Source of the DNA: Leptasterias polaris
Taxonomy: Eukaryota; Echinodermata; Asteroidea; Forcipulatida; Asteriidae
Direction of reading: 5' to 3'
Length of the DNA stretch: 64,000 nucleotides
Assembly (NCBI GenBank): GCA_037783415.1
Contig: JAZGTN010000059.1
Location: forward strand, 5,208,001-5,272,000
Part shown: positions 25,146 to 37,600 of the stretch, in pieces
How the letters are laid out: every line of letters starts with the position of its first letter
Position numbering within the stretch: the stretch's first letter is position 1
Position numbers and translations under genes: made by a program
The notes under the pieces: model-generated
The model's database searches: none
Told to the model about the DNA's origin: nothing
The model's input: the letters and a program-made list of their open reading frames with translations, nothing else

Positions 25146-25787
25146 TTGAAGCAAATTAAGGCCCATTATAATGAAGAACTTTTATATTCCTTGTTTTTAC
25201 AGGTTTCTGCTTTGAGCAAAAGAGGAACTCTTTCAAGTCAATCAGTGCTACAATTATGCACCGAAGAGTTTTACCTCTGTGCAACAGATACATGGAAACA
25301 AGGAACGAAGGAGACCGGAGTTGTTGAAGAAGATAAGTCTCAAATTGAAGAAGATCTTGTTGCTGAAGTAAAAACTGGCCAGTTCATCTTAGATATTGAT
25401 ATTTGAAGAAGAATCCACCAACCCAATGGTATGTTGAAGTTTGAAGTTCTTGAGACAAGCACATTGGTGCGGTTCATTTATTATGAAAGGGAAAGCTCTA
25501 AGGATTTAAAGTTGATGACACAAATTAATTTCTTGGTAGTTGAAAGTGATGGCACTTTTGTTGAGAGTTATTCTGTGGTGGAACAAAATCTTGATGGTAC
25601 AGAATGCAGTCGATTTTCCATAGGTGAGAACTCTTGATACACAGCTATGACAATAGGCCCTATAACCAGGCACTGGCAGATGTTGAGCCAGTTTAGCCTG
25701 GGGTGCAGTTTATTGTCGTACTCCAGGACAACAAAGTTTTTCATCCAAGGAGGGATTGTCTTGAGCTTGAAATGAACATCTTGAAGG
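25146..25787 (+). repeat. Unit 25: internal unit resembling the array's right edge
   Basis: It shares GCAAATTAAGGCCC, ATCCACCAACCC and AATTAATTTC with unit 76 (58042), while almost all other internal units have GCAGATT, CCACGAACCC and AATTAACTTC. It also has a private 3-nt deletion (GAAGAAC) in the open-frame half and a 1-nt deletion (GGGAAAGC). The latter puts the sequences before and after the TGA in one frame: 25146-25406 and 25431-25637 are in phase. It is preceded by unit 24, which also has private changes. Confidence 0.8.
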
Positions 25788-28700
25788 TTGAAGCAGATTA
25801 AGGCCTATTATAATGAAGGAGAACTTTTATATTCCTTGTTTTTACAGGTTTCTGCTTTGAGCAAAAGAGGAACTCTTTCAAGTCAATCAGTGCTACAATT
25901 ATGCACCGAAGAGTTTTACCTCTGTGCAACAGATACATGGAAACAAGGAACGAAGGAGACCGGAGTTGTTGAAGAAGATAAGTCTCAAATTGAAGAAGAT
26001 CTTGTTGCTGAAGTAAAAACTGGCCAGTTCATCTTAGATATTGATATTTGAAGAAGAATCCACGAACCCAATGGTATGTTGAAGTTTGAAGTTCTTGAGA
26101 CAAGCACATTGGTGCGGTTCATTTATTATGAAAGGGAAAAGCTCTAAGGATTTAAAGTTGATGACACAAATTAACTTCTTGGTAGTTGAAAGTGATGGCA
26201 CTTTTGTTGAGAGTTATTCTGTGGTGGAACAAAATCTTGATGGTACAGAATGCAGTCGATTTTCCATAGGTGAGAACTCTTGATACACAGCTATGACAAT
26301 AGGCCCTATAACCAGGCACTGGCAGATGTTGAGCCAGTTTAGCCTGGGGTGCAGTTTATTGTCGTACTCCAGGACAACAAAGTTGTTCATCCAAGGAGGG
26401 GTTGTCTTGAGCTTGAAATGAACATCTTGAAGGTTGAAGCAGATTAAGGCCTATTATAATGAAGGAGAACTTTTATATTCCTTGTTTTTACAGGTTTCTG
26501 CTTTGAGCAAAAGAGGAACTCTTTCAAGTCAATCAGTGCTACAATTATGCACCGAAGAGTTTTACCTCTGTGCAACAGATACATGGAAACAAGGAACGAA
26601 GGAGACCGGAGTTGTTGAAGAAGATAAGTCTCAAATTGAAGAAGATCTTGTTGCTGAAGTAAAAACTGGCCAGTTCATCTTAGATATTGATATTTGAAGA
26701 AGAATCCACGAACCCAATGGTATGTTGAAGTTTGAAGTTCTTGAGACAAGCACATTGGTGCGGTTCATTTATTATGAAAGGGAAAAGCTCTAAGGATTTA
26801 AAGTTGATGAAACACAAATTAACTTCTTGGTAGTTGAAAGTGATGGCACTTTTGTTGAGAGTTATTCTGTGGTGGAACAAAATCTTGATGGTACAGAATG
26901 CAGTCGATTTTCCATAGGTGAGAACTCTTGATACACAGCTATGACAATAGGCCCTATAACCAGGCACTGGCAGATGTTGAGCCAGTTTAGCCTGGGGTGC
27001 AGTTTATTGTCGTACTCCAGGACAACAAAGTTTTTCATCCAAGGAGGGGTTGTCTTGAGCATGAAATTTTTTTCTTGAAGGTTGAAGCAGATTAAGGCCC
27101 ATTATAATGAAGGAGAACTTTTATATTCCTTGTTTTTACAGGTTTCTGCTTTGAGCAAAAGAGGAACTCTTTCAAGTCAATCAGTGCTACAATTATGCAC
27201 CGAAGAGTTTTACCTCTGTGCAACAGATACATGGAAACAAGGAACGAAGGAGACCGGAGTTGTTGAAGAAGATAAGTCTCAAATTGAAGAAGATCTTGTT
27301 GCTGAAGTAAAAACTGGCCAGTTCATCTTAGATATTGATATTTGAAGAAGAATCCACGAACCCAATGGTATGTTGAAGTTTGAAGTTCTTGAGACAAGCA
27401 CATTGGTGCGGTTCATTTATTATGAAAGGGAAAAGCTCTAAGGATTTAAAGTTGATGACACAAATTAACTTCTTGGTAGTTGAAAGTGATGGCACTTTTG
27501 TTGAGAGTTATTCTGTGGTGGAACAAAATCTTGATGGTACAGAATGCAGTCGATTTTCCATAGGTGAGAACTCTTGATACACAGCTATGACAATAGGCCC
27601 TATAACCAGGCACTGGCAGATGTTGAGCCAGTTTAGCCTGGGGTGCAGTTTATTGTCGTACTCCAGGACAACAAAGTTTTTCATCCAAGGAGGTGAAATC
27701 TTCAGCATGAAATTATTTTCTTGAAGGTTGAAGCAGATTAAGGCCTATTATAATGAAGGAGAACTTTTATATTCCTTGTTTTTACAGGTTTCTGCTTTGA
27801 GCAAAAGAGGAACTCTTTCAAGTCAATCAGTGCTACAATTATGCACCGAAGAGTTTTACCTCTGTGCAACAGATACATGGAAACAAGGAACGAAGGAGAC
27901 CGGAGTTGTTGAAGAAGTTAAGTCTCAAATTGAAGAAGATCTTGTTGCTGAAGTAAAAACTGGCCAGTTCATCTTAGATATTGTTATTTGAAGAAGAATC
28001 CACGAACCCAATGGTATGTTGAAGTTTGAAGTTCTTGAGACAAGCACATTGGTGCGGTTCATTTATTATGAAAGGGAAAAGCTCTAAGGATTTAAAGTTG
28101 ATGAAACACAAATTAACTTCTTGGTAGTTGAAAGTGATGGCACTTTTGTTGAGAGTTATTCTGTGGTGGAACAAAATCTTGATGGTACAGAATGCAGTCG
28201 ATTTTCCATAGGTGAGAACTCTTGATACACAGCTATGACAATAGGCCCTATAACCAGGCACTGGCAGATGTTGAGCCAGTTTAGCCTGGGGTGCAGTTTA
28301 TTGTCGTACTCCAGGACAACAAAGTTTTTCATCCAAGGAGGGGTTGCTTTGAGCTTGAAATGAACATCTTGAAGGTTGAAGCAGATTAAGGCCTATTATA
28401 ATGAAGGAGAACTTTTATATTCCTTGTTTTTACAGGTTTCTGCTTTGAGCAAAAGAGGAACTCTTTCAAGTCAATCAGTGCTACAATTATGCACCGAAGA
28501 GTTTTACCTCTGTGCAACAGATACATGGAAACAAGGAACGAAGGAGACCGGAGTTGTTGAAGAAGATAAGTCTCAAATTGAAGAAGATCTTGTTGCTGAA
28601 GTAAAAACTGGCCAGTTCATCTTAGATATTGATATTTGAAGAAGAATCCACGAACCCAATGGTATGTTGAAGTTTGAAGTTCTTGAGACAAGCACATTGG

Positions 28701-30963
28701 TGCGGTTCATTTATTATGAAAGGGAAAAGCTCTAAGGATTTAAAGTTGATGAAACACAAATTAACTTCTTGGTAGTTGAAAGTGATGGCACTTTTGTTGA
28801 GAGTTATTCTGTGGTGGAACAAAATCTTGATGGTACAGAATGCAGTCGATTTTCCATAGGTGAGAACTCTTGATACACAGCTATGACAATAGGCCCTATA
28901 ACCAGGCACTGGCAGATGTTGAGCCAGTTTAGCCTGGGGTGCAGTTTATTGTCGTACTCCAGGACAACAAAGTTTTTCATCCAAGGAGGGGTTGTCTTGA
29001 GCATGAAATTTTTTTCTTGAAGGTTGAAGCAGATTAAGGCCCATTATAATGAAGGAGAACTTTTATATTCCTTGTTTTTACAGGTTTCTGCTTTGAGCAA
29101 AAGAGGAACTCTTTCAAGTCAATCAGTGCTACAATTATGCACCGAAGAGTTTTACCTCTGTGCAACAGATACATGGAAACAAGGAACGAAGGAGACCGGA
29201 GTTGTTGAAGAAGATAAGTCTCAAATTGAAGAAGATCTTGTTGCTGAAGTAAAAACTGGCCAGTTCATCTTAGATATTGATATTTGAAGAAGAATCCACG
29301 AACCCAATGGTATGTTGAAGTTTGAAGTTCTTGAGACAAGCACATTGGTGCGGTTCATTTATTATGAAAGGGAAAAGCTCTAAGGATTTAAAGTTGATGA
29401 CACAAATTAACTTCTTGGTAGTTGAAAGTGATGGCACTTTTGTTGAGAGTTATTCTGTGGTGGAACAAAATCTTGATGGTACAGAATGCAGTCGATTTTC
29501 CATAGGTGAGAACTCTTGATACACAGCTATGACAATAGGCCCTATAACCAGGCACTGGCAGATGTTGAGCCAGTTTAGCCTGGGGTGCAGTTTATTGTCG
29601 TACTCCAGGACAACAAAGTTTTTCATCCAAGGAGGTGAAATCTTCAGCATGAAATTATTTTCTTGAAGGTTGAAGCAGATTAAGGCCTATTATAATGAAG
29701 GAGAACTTTTATATTCCTTGTTTTTACAGGTTTCTGCTTTGAGCAAAAGAGGAACTCTTTCAAGTCAATCAGTGCTACAATTATGCACCGAAGAGTTTTA
29801 CCTCTGTGCAACAGATACATGGAAACAAGGAACGAAGGAGACCGGAGTTGTTGAAGAAGATAAGTCTCAAATTGAAGAAGATCTTGTTGCTGAAGTAAAA
29901 ACTGGCCAGTTCATCTTAGATATTGTTATTTGAAGAAGAATCCACGAACCCAATGGTATGTTGAAGTTTGAAGTTCTTGAGACAAGCACATTGGTGCGGT
30001 TCATTTATTATGAAAGGGAAAAGCTCTAAGGATTTAAAGTTGATGACACAAATTAACTTCTTGGTAGTTGAAAGTGATGGCACTTTTGTTGAGAGTTATT
30101 CTGTGGTGGTACAAAATCTTGATGGTACAGAATGCAGTCGATTTTCCATAGGTGAGAACTCTTGATACACAGCTATGACAATAGGCCCTATAACCAGGCA
30201 CTGGCAGATGTTGAGCCAGTTTAGCCTGGGGTGCAGTTTATTGTCGTACTCCAGGACAACAAAGTTTTTCATCCAAGGAGGGGTTGTCTTGAGCTTGAAA
30301 TGAACATCTTGAAGGTTGAAGCAGATTAAGGCCTATTATAATGAAGGAGAACTTTTATATTCCTTGTTTTTACAGGTTTCTGCTTTGAGCAAAAGAGGAA
30401 CTCTTTCAAGTCAATCAGTGCTACAATTATGCACCGAAGAGTTTTACCTCTGTGCAACAGATACATGGAAACAAGGAACGAAGGAGACCGGAGTTGTTGA
30501 AGAAGATAAGTCTCAAATTGAAGAAGATCTTGTTGCTGAAGTAAAAACTGGCCAGTTCATCTTAGATATTGATATTTGAAGAAGAATCCACGAACCCAAT
30601 GGTATGTTGAAGTTTGAAGTTCTTGAGACAAGCACATTGGTGCGGTTCATTTATTATGAAAGGGAAAAGCTCTAAGGATTTAAAGTTGATGAAACACAAA
30701 TTAACTTCTTGGTAGTTGAAAGTGATGGCACTTTTGTTGAGAGTTATTCTGTGGTGGAACAAAATCTTGATGGTACAGAATGCAGTCGATTTTCCATAGG
30801 TGAGAACTCTTGATACACAGCTATGACAATAGGCCCTATAACCAGGCACTGGCAGATGTTGAGCCAGTTTAGCCTGGGGTGCAGTTTATTGTCGTACTCC
30901 AGGACAACAAAGTTTTTCATCCAAGGAGGGGTTGTCTTGAGCTTGAAATGAACATCTTGAAGG

Positions 30964-31227
30964 TTGAAGCAGATTAAGGCCTATTATAATGAAGGAGAAC
31001 TTTTATATTCCTTGTTTTTACAGGTTTCTGCTTTGAGCAAAAGAGGAACTCTTTCAAGTCAATCAGTGCTACAATTATGCACCGAAGAGTTTTACCTCTG
31101 TGCAACAGATACATGGAAACAAGGAACGAAGGAGACCGGAGTTGTTGAAGAAGATAAGTCTCAAATTGAAGAAGATCTTGTTGCTGAAGTAAAAACTGGC
31201 CAGTTCATCTTAGATATTGATATTTGA
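30964..31227 (+). other. 87-codon open frame repeated in every unit (no ATG)
   Basis: This frame is open from a TTG after an upstream in-frame TGA and contains no methionine codon, so in a eukaryote it can only be read as part of a spliced exon, or not at all. The product would be acidic, with EEDKSQIEED and EVKTGQFILDID near its end. I recognise no domain. Variation among units is mostly His/Tyr at residue 7 and Val/Asp at residue 86, with single-unit changes such as Thr to Ala at 58 or Asp to Val at 64. One unit has a 3-nt in-frame deletion, one has a 1-nt deletion and one has a stop at residue 51. Coding use is unproven. Confidence 0.35.
31008..31023 (+). promoter_or_regulatory. 3' splice-site-like signal in each unit
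   Basis: TTCCTTGTTTTTACAG followed by GTTTC is a good polypyrimidine tract plus AG. It sits in phase 0 in the 87-codon frame. The nearest in-frame donor-like site is GAA|GTAAAA at 31189, which would define a 165-nt exon of 55 codons with symmetric phase. That donor is weak. The strong GTATGT at 31250 and GTGAGA at 31446 lie beyond the in-frame TGA. Function is inference only. Confidence 0.3.
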
Positions 31228-31487
31228 AGAAGAATCCACGAACCCAATGGTATGTTGAAGTTTGAAGTTCTTGAGACAAGCACATTGGTGCGGTTCATTT
31301 ATTATGAAAGGGAAAAGCTCTAAGGATTTAAAGTTGATGACACAAATTAACTTCTTGGTAGTTGAAAGTGATGGCACTTTTGTTGAGAGTTATTCTGTGG
31401 TGGAACAAAATCTTGATGGTACAGAATGCAGTCGATTTTCCATAGGTGAGAACTCTTGATACACAGCTATGACAATAGGCCCTATAA

Positions 31488-31523
31488 CCAGGCACTGGCA
31501 GATGTTGAGCCAGTTTAGCCTGG
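31488..31523 (+). repeat. Conserved 36-nt hairpin in each unit
   Basis: CCAGGC and ACTGGC pair with GCCAGT and GCCTGG, giving two 6-bp helices with a 3-nt TTA bulge and a 9-nt loop (AGATGTTGA). It sits about 525 bases into every unit, and is also present in the left edge copy (9525-9560) and the 59.4-kb half-unit (with one changed pair). It is decayed in the last core unit near 59210. No hammerhead core accompanies it. Confidence 0.7.
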
Positions 31524-31609
31524 GGTGCAGTTTATTGTCGTACTCCAGGACAACAAAGTTTTTCATCCAAGGAGGGGTTGTCTTGAGCTTGAAATGAACA
31601 TCTTGAAGG

Positions 31610-34600
31610 TTGAAGCAGATTAAGGCCTATTATAATGAAGGAGAACTTTTATATTCCTTGTTTTTACAGGTTTCTGCTTTGAGCAAAAGAGGAACTCTTT
31701 CAAGTCAATCAGTGCTACAATTATGCACCGAAGAGTTTTACCTCTGTGCAACAGATACATGGAAACAAGGAACGAAGGAGACCGGAGTTGTTGAAGAAGA
31801 TAAGTCTCAAATTGAAGAAGATCTTGTTGCTGAAGTAAAAACTGGCCAGTTCATCTTAGATATTGATATTTGAAGAAGAATCCACGAACCCAATGGTATG
31901 TTGAAGTTTGAAGTTCTTGAGACAAGCACATTGGTGCGGTTCATTTATTATGAAAGGGAAAAGCTCTAAGGATTTAAAGTTGATGAAACACAAATTAACT
32001 TCTTGGTAGTTGAAAGTGATGGCACTTTTGTTGAGAGTTATTCTGTGGTGGAACAAAATCTTGATGGTACAGAATGCAGTCGATTTTCCATAGGTGAGAA
32101 CTCTTGATACACAGCTATGACAATAGGCCCTATAACCAGGCACTGGCAGATGTTGAGCCAGTTTAGCCTGGGGTGCAGTTTATTGTCGTACTCCAGGACA
32201 ACAAAGTTTTTCATCCAAGGAGGGGTTGTCTTGAGCATGAAATTTTTTTCTTGAAGGTTGAAGCAGATTAAGGCCCATTATAATGAAGGAGAACTTTTAT
32301 ATTCCTTGTTTTTACAGGTTTCTGCTTTGAGCAAAAGAGGAACTCTTTCAAGTCAATCAGTGCTACAATTATGCACCGAAGAGTTTTACCTCTGTGCAAC
32401 AGATACATGGAAACAAGGAACGAAGGAGACCGGAGTTGTTGAAGAAGATAAGTCTCAAATTGAAGAAGATCTTGTTGCTGAAGTAAAAACTGGCCAGTTC
32501 ATCTTAGATATTGTTATTTGAAGAAGAATCCACGAACCCAATGGTATGTTGAAGTTTGAAGTTCTTGAGACAAGCACATTGGTGCGGTTCATTTATTATG
32601 AAAGGGAAAAGCTCTAAGGATTTAAAGTTGATGACACAAATTAACTTCTTGGTAGTTGAAAGTGATGGCACTTTTGTTGAGAGTTATTCTGTGGTGGAAC
32701 AAAATCTTGATGGTACAGAATGCAGTCGATTTTCCATAGGTGAGAACTCTTGATACACAGCTATGACAATAGGCCCTATAACCAGGCACTGGCAGATGTT
32801 GAGCCAGTTTAGCCTGGGGTGCAGTTTATTGTCGTACTCCAGGACAACAAAGTTTTTCATCCAAGGAGGTGAAATCTTCAGCATGAAATTATTTTCTTGA
32901 AGGTTGAAGCAGATTAAGGCCTATTATAATGAAGGAGAACTTTTATATTCCTTGTTTTTACAGGTTTCTGCTTTGAGCAAAAGAGGAACTCTTTCAAGTC
33001 AATCAGTGCTACAATTATGCACCGAAGAGTTTTACCTCTGTGCAACAGATACATGGAAACAAGGAACGAAGGAGACCGGAGTTGTTGAAGAAGATAAGTC
33101 TCAAATTGAAGAAGATCTTGTTGCTGAAGTAAAAACTGGCCAGTTCATCTTAGATATTGTTATTTGAAGAAGAATCCACGAACCCAATGGTATGTTGAAG
33201 TTTGAAGTTCTTGAGACAAGCACATTGGTGCGGTTCATTTATTATGAAAGGGAAAAGCTCTAAGGATTTAAAGTTGATGACACAAATTAACTTCTTGGTA
33301 GTTGAAAGTGATGGCACTTTTGTTGAGAGTTATTCTGTGGTGGAACAAAATCTTGATGGTACAGAATGCAGTCGATTTTCCATAGGTGAGAACTCTTGAT
33401 ACACAGCTATGACAATAGGCCCTATAACCAGGCACTGGCAGATGTTGAGCCAGTTTAGCCTGGGGTGCAGTTTATTGTCGTACTCCAGGACAACAAAGTT
33501 TTTCATCCAAGGAGGGGTTGTCTTGAGCTTGAAATGAACATCTTGAAGGTTGAAGCAGATTAAGGCCTATTATAATGAAGGAGAACTTTTATATTCCTTG
33601 TTTTTACAGGTTTCTGCTTTGAGCAAAAGAGGAACTCTTTCAAGTCAATCAGTGCTACAATTATGCACCGAAGAGTTTTACCTCTGTGCAACAGATACAT
33701 GGAAACAAGGAACGAAGGAGACCGGAGTTGTTGAAGAAGATAAGTCTCAAATTGAAGAAGATCTTGTTGCTGAAGTAAAAACTGGCCAGTTCATCTTAGA
33801 TATTGATATTTGAAGAAGAATCCACGAACCCAATGGTATGTTGAAGTTTGAAGTTCTTGAGACAAGCACATTGGTGCGGTTCATTTATTATGAAAGGGAA
33901 AAGCTCTAAGGATTTAAAGTTGATGAAACACAAATTAACTTCTTGGTAGTTGAAAGTGATGGCACTTTTGTTGAGAGTTATTCTGTGGTGGAACAAAATC
34001 TTGATGGTACAGAATGCAGTCGATTTTCCATAGGTGAGAACTCTTGATACACAGCTATGACAATAGGCCCTATAACCAGGCACTGGCAGATGTTGAGCCA
34101 GTTTAGCCTGGGGTGCAGTTTATTGTCGTACTCCAGGACAACAAGGGGTTGTCTTGAGCATGAAATTTTTTTCTTGAAGGTTGAAGCAGATTAAGGCCCA
34201 TTATAATGAAGGAGAACTTTTATATTCCTTGTTTTTACAGGTTTCTGCTTTGAGCAAAAGAGGAACTCTTTCAAGTCAATCAGTGCTACAATTATGCACC
34301 GAAGAGTTTTACCTCTGTGCAACAGATACATGGAAACAAGGAACGAAGGAGACCGGAGTTGTTGAAGAAGATAAGTCTCAAATTGAAGAAGATCTTGTTG
34401 CTGAAGTAAAAACTGGCCAGTTCATCTTAGATATTGATATTTGAAGAAGAATCCACGAACCCAATGGTATGTTGAAGTTTGAAGTTCTTGAGACAAGCAC
34501 ATTGGTGCGGTTCATTTATTATGAAAGGGAAAAGCTCTAAGGATTTAAAGTTGATGACACAAATTAACTTCTTGGTAGTTGAAAGTGATGGCACTTTTGT

Positions 34601-37600
34601 TGAGAGTTATTCTGTGGTGGAACAAAATCTTGATGGTACAGAATGCAGTCGATTTTCCATAGGTGAGAACTCTTGATACACAGCTATGACAATAGGCCCT
34701 ATAACCAGGCACTGGCAGATGTTGAGCCAGTTTAGCCTGGGGTGCAGTTTATTGTCGTACTCCAGGACAACAAAGTTTTTCATCCAAGGAGGTGAAATCT
34801 TCAGCATGAAATTATTTTCTTGAAGGTTGAAGCAGATTAAGGCCTATTATAATGAAGGAGAACTTTTATATTCCTTGTTTTTACAGGTTTCTGCTTTGAG
34901 CAAAAGAGGAACTCTTTCAAGTCAATCAGTGCTACAATTATGCACCGAAGAGTTTTACCTCTGTGCAACAGATACATGGAAACAAGGAACGAAGGAGACC
35001 GGAGTTGTTGAAGAAGATAAGTCTCAAATTGAAGAAGATCTTGTTGCTGAAGTAAAAACTGGACAGTTCATCTTAGATATTGTTATTTGAAGAAGAATCC
35101 ACGAACCCAATGGTATGTTGAAGTTTGAAGTTCTTGAGACAAGCACATTGGTGCGGTTCATTTATTATGAAAGGGAAAAGCTCTAAGGATTTAAAGTTGA
35201 TGACACAAATTAACTTCTTGGTAGTTGAAAGTGATGGCACTTTTGTTGAGAGTTATTCTGTGGTGGAACAAAATCTTGATGGTACAGAATGCAGTCGATT
35301 TTCCATAGGTGAGAACTCTTGATACACAGCTATGACAATAGGCCCTATAACCAGGCACTGGCAGATGTTGAGCCAGTTTAGCCTGGGGTGCAGTTTATTG
35401 TCGTACTCCAGGACAACAAAGTTTTTCATCCAAGGAGGGGTTGTCTTGAGCTTGAAATGAACATCTTGAAGGTTGAAGCAGATTAAGGCCTATTATAATG
35501 AAGGAGAACTTTTATATTCCTTGTTTTTACAGGTTTCTGCTTTGAGCAAAAGAGGAACTCTTTCAAGTCAATCAGTGCTACAATTATGCACCGAAGAGTT
35601 TTACCTCTGTGCAACAGATACATGGAAACAAGGAACGAAGGAGACCGGAGTTGTTGAAGAAGATAAGTCTCAAATTGAAGAAGATCTTGTTGCTGAAGTA
35701 AAAACTGGCCAGTTCATCTTAGATATTGATATTTGAAGAAGAATCCACGAACCCAATGGTATGTTGAAGTTTGAAGTTCTTGAGACAAGCACATTGGTGC
35801 GGTTCATTTATTATGAAAGGGAAAAGCTCTAAGGATTTAAAGTTGATGACACAAATTAACTTCTTGGTAGTTGAAAGTGATGGCACTTTTGTTGAGAGTT
35901 ATTCTGTGGTGGAACAAAATCTTGATGGTACAGAATGCAGTCGATTTTCCATAGGTGAGAACTCTTGATACACAGCTATGACAATAGGCCCTATAACCAG
36001 GCACTGGCAGATGTTGAGCCAGTTTAGCCTGGGGTGCAGTTTATTGTCGTACTCCAGGACAACAAAGTTTTTCATCCAAGGAGGTGAAATCTTCAGCATG
36101 AAATTATTTTCTTGAAGGTTGAAGCAGATTAAGGCCTATTATAATGAAGGAGAACTTTTATATTCCTTGTTTTTACAGGTTTCTGCTTTGAGCAAAAGAG
36201 GAACTCTTTCAAGTCAATCAGTGCTACAATTATGCACCGAAGAGTTTTACCTCTGTGCAACAGATACATGGAAACAAGGAACGAAGGAGACCGGAGTTGT
36301 TGAAGAAGATAAGTCTCAAATTGAAGAAGATCTTGTTGCTGAAGTAAAAACTGGCCAGTTCATCTTAGATATTGTTATTTGAAGAAGAATCCACGAACCC
36401 AATGGTATGTTGAAGTTTGAAGTTCTTGAGACAAGCACATTGGTGCGGTTCATTTATTATGAAAGGGAAAAGCTCTAAGGATTTAAAGTTGATGACACAA
36501 ATTAACTTCTTGGTAGTTGAAAGTGATGGCACTTTTGTTGAGAGTTATTCTGTGGTGGAACAAAATCTTGATGGTACAGAATGCAGTCGATTTTCCATAG
36601 GTGAGAACTCTTGATACACAGCTATGACAATAGGCCCTATAACCAGGCACTGGCAGATGTTGAGCCAGTTTAGCCTGGGGTGCAGTTTATTGTCGTACTC
36701 CAGGACAACAAAGTTTTTCATCCAAGGAGGGGTTGTCTTGAGCTTGAAATGAACATCTTGAAGGTTGAAGCAGATTAAGGCCTATTATAATGAAGGAGAA
36801 CTTTTATATTCCTTGTTTTTACAGGTTTCTGCTTTGAGCAAAAGAGGAACTCTTTCAAGTCAATCAGTGCTACAATTATGCACCGAAGAGTTTTACCTCT
36901 GTGCAACAGATACATGGAAACAAGGAACGAAGGAGACCGGAGTTGTTGAAGAAGATAAGTCTCAAATTGAAGAAGATCTTGTTGCTGAAGTAAAAACTGG
37001 CCAGTTCATCTTAGATATTGATATTTGAAGAAGAATCCACGAACCCAATGGTATGTTGAAGTTTGAAGTTCTTGAGACAAGCACATTGGTGCGGTTCATT
37101 TATTATGAAAGGGAAAAGCTCTAAGGATTTAAAGTTGATGAAACACAAATTAACTTCTTGGTAGTTGAAAGTGATGGCACTTTTGTTGAGAGTTATTCTG
37201 TGGTGGAACAAAATCTTGATGGTACAGAATGCAGTCGATTTTCCATAGGTGAGAACTCTTGATACACAGCTATGACAATAGGCCCTATAACCAGGCACTG
37301 GCAGATGTTGAGCCAGTTTAGCCTGGGGTGCAGTTTATTGTCGTACTCCAGGACAACAAAGTTTTTCATCCAAGGAGGGGTTGTCTTGAGCATGAAATTT
37401 TTTTCTTGAAGGTTGAAGCAGATTAAGGCCCATTATAATGAAGGAGAACTTTTATATTCCTTGTTTTTACAGGTTTCTGCTTTGAGCAAAAGAGGAACTC
37501 TTTCAAGTCAATCAGTGCTACAATTATGCACCGAAGAGTTTTACCTCTGTGCAACAGATACATGGAAACAAGGAACGAAGGAGACCGGAGTTGTTGAAGA

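Larger units (their letters stand above)
30964..31609 (+). repeat. Representative 646-bp unit (unit 34)
   Basis: Chosen as a standard B-junction unit. Order: open frame 30964-31227, opening at TTG and closing at TGA. Within it a pyrimidine-rich TTCCTTGTTTTTACAG (31008-31023) resembles a 3' splice site, and GAAGAAG-rich purine stretches follow. Next are GTATGT (31250-31255), a second half containing a 65-codon frame (31262-31459), GTGAGA (31446-31451), a hairpin (31488-31523), and the variable junction before the next TTGAAGCAG. There is no AATAAA, TATA-box-led gene or tRNA-like fold. The same parts occur at the same offsets in nearly all 77 units. Confidence 0.85.

Noticed and set aside
31250..31379. 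Spliced-leader RNA or snRNA gene (GTATGT donor, and an AATTTTTTGG Sm-like site in edge units near 57136 and 59069)
   Set aside because: Core units read AATTAACTTCTTGG and lack the Sm-like site, no snRNA promoter or fold was found, and trans-splicing is not known in the likely host group.
30964..31609. Hammerhead ribozyme in the satellite unit
   Set aside because: No CTGANGA core followed by a paired GAAA was found; the GTTGATGA words do not fit the core.
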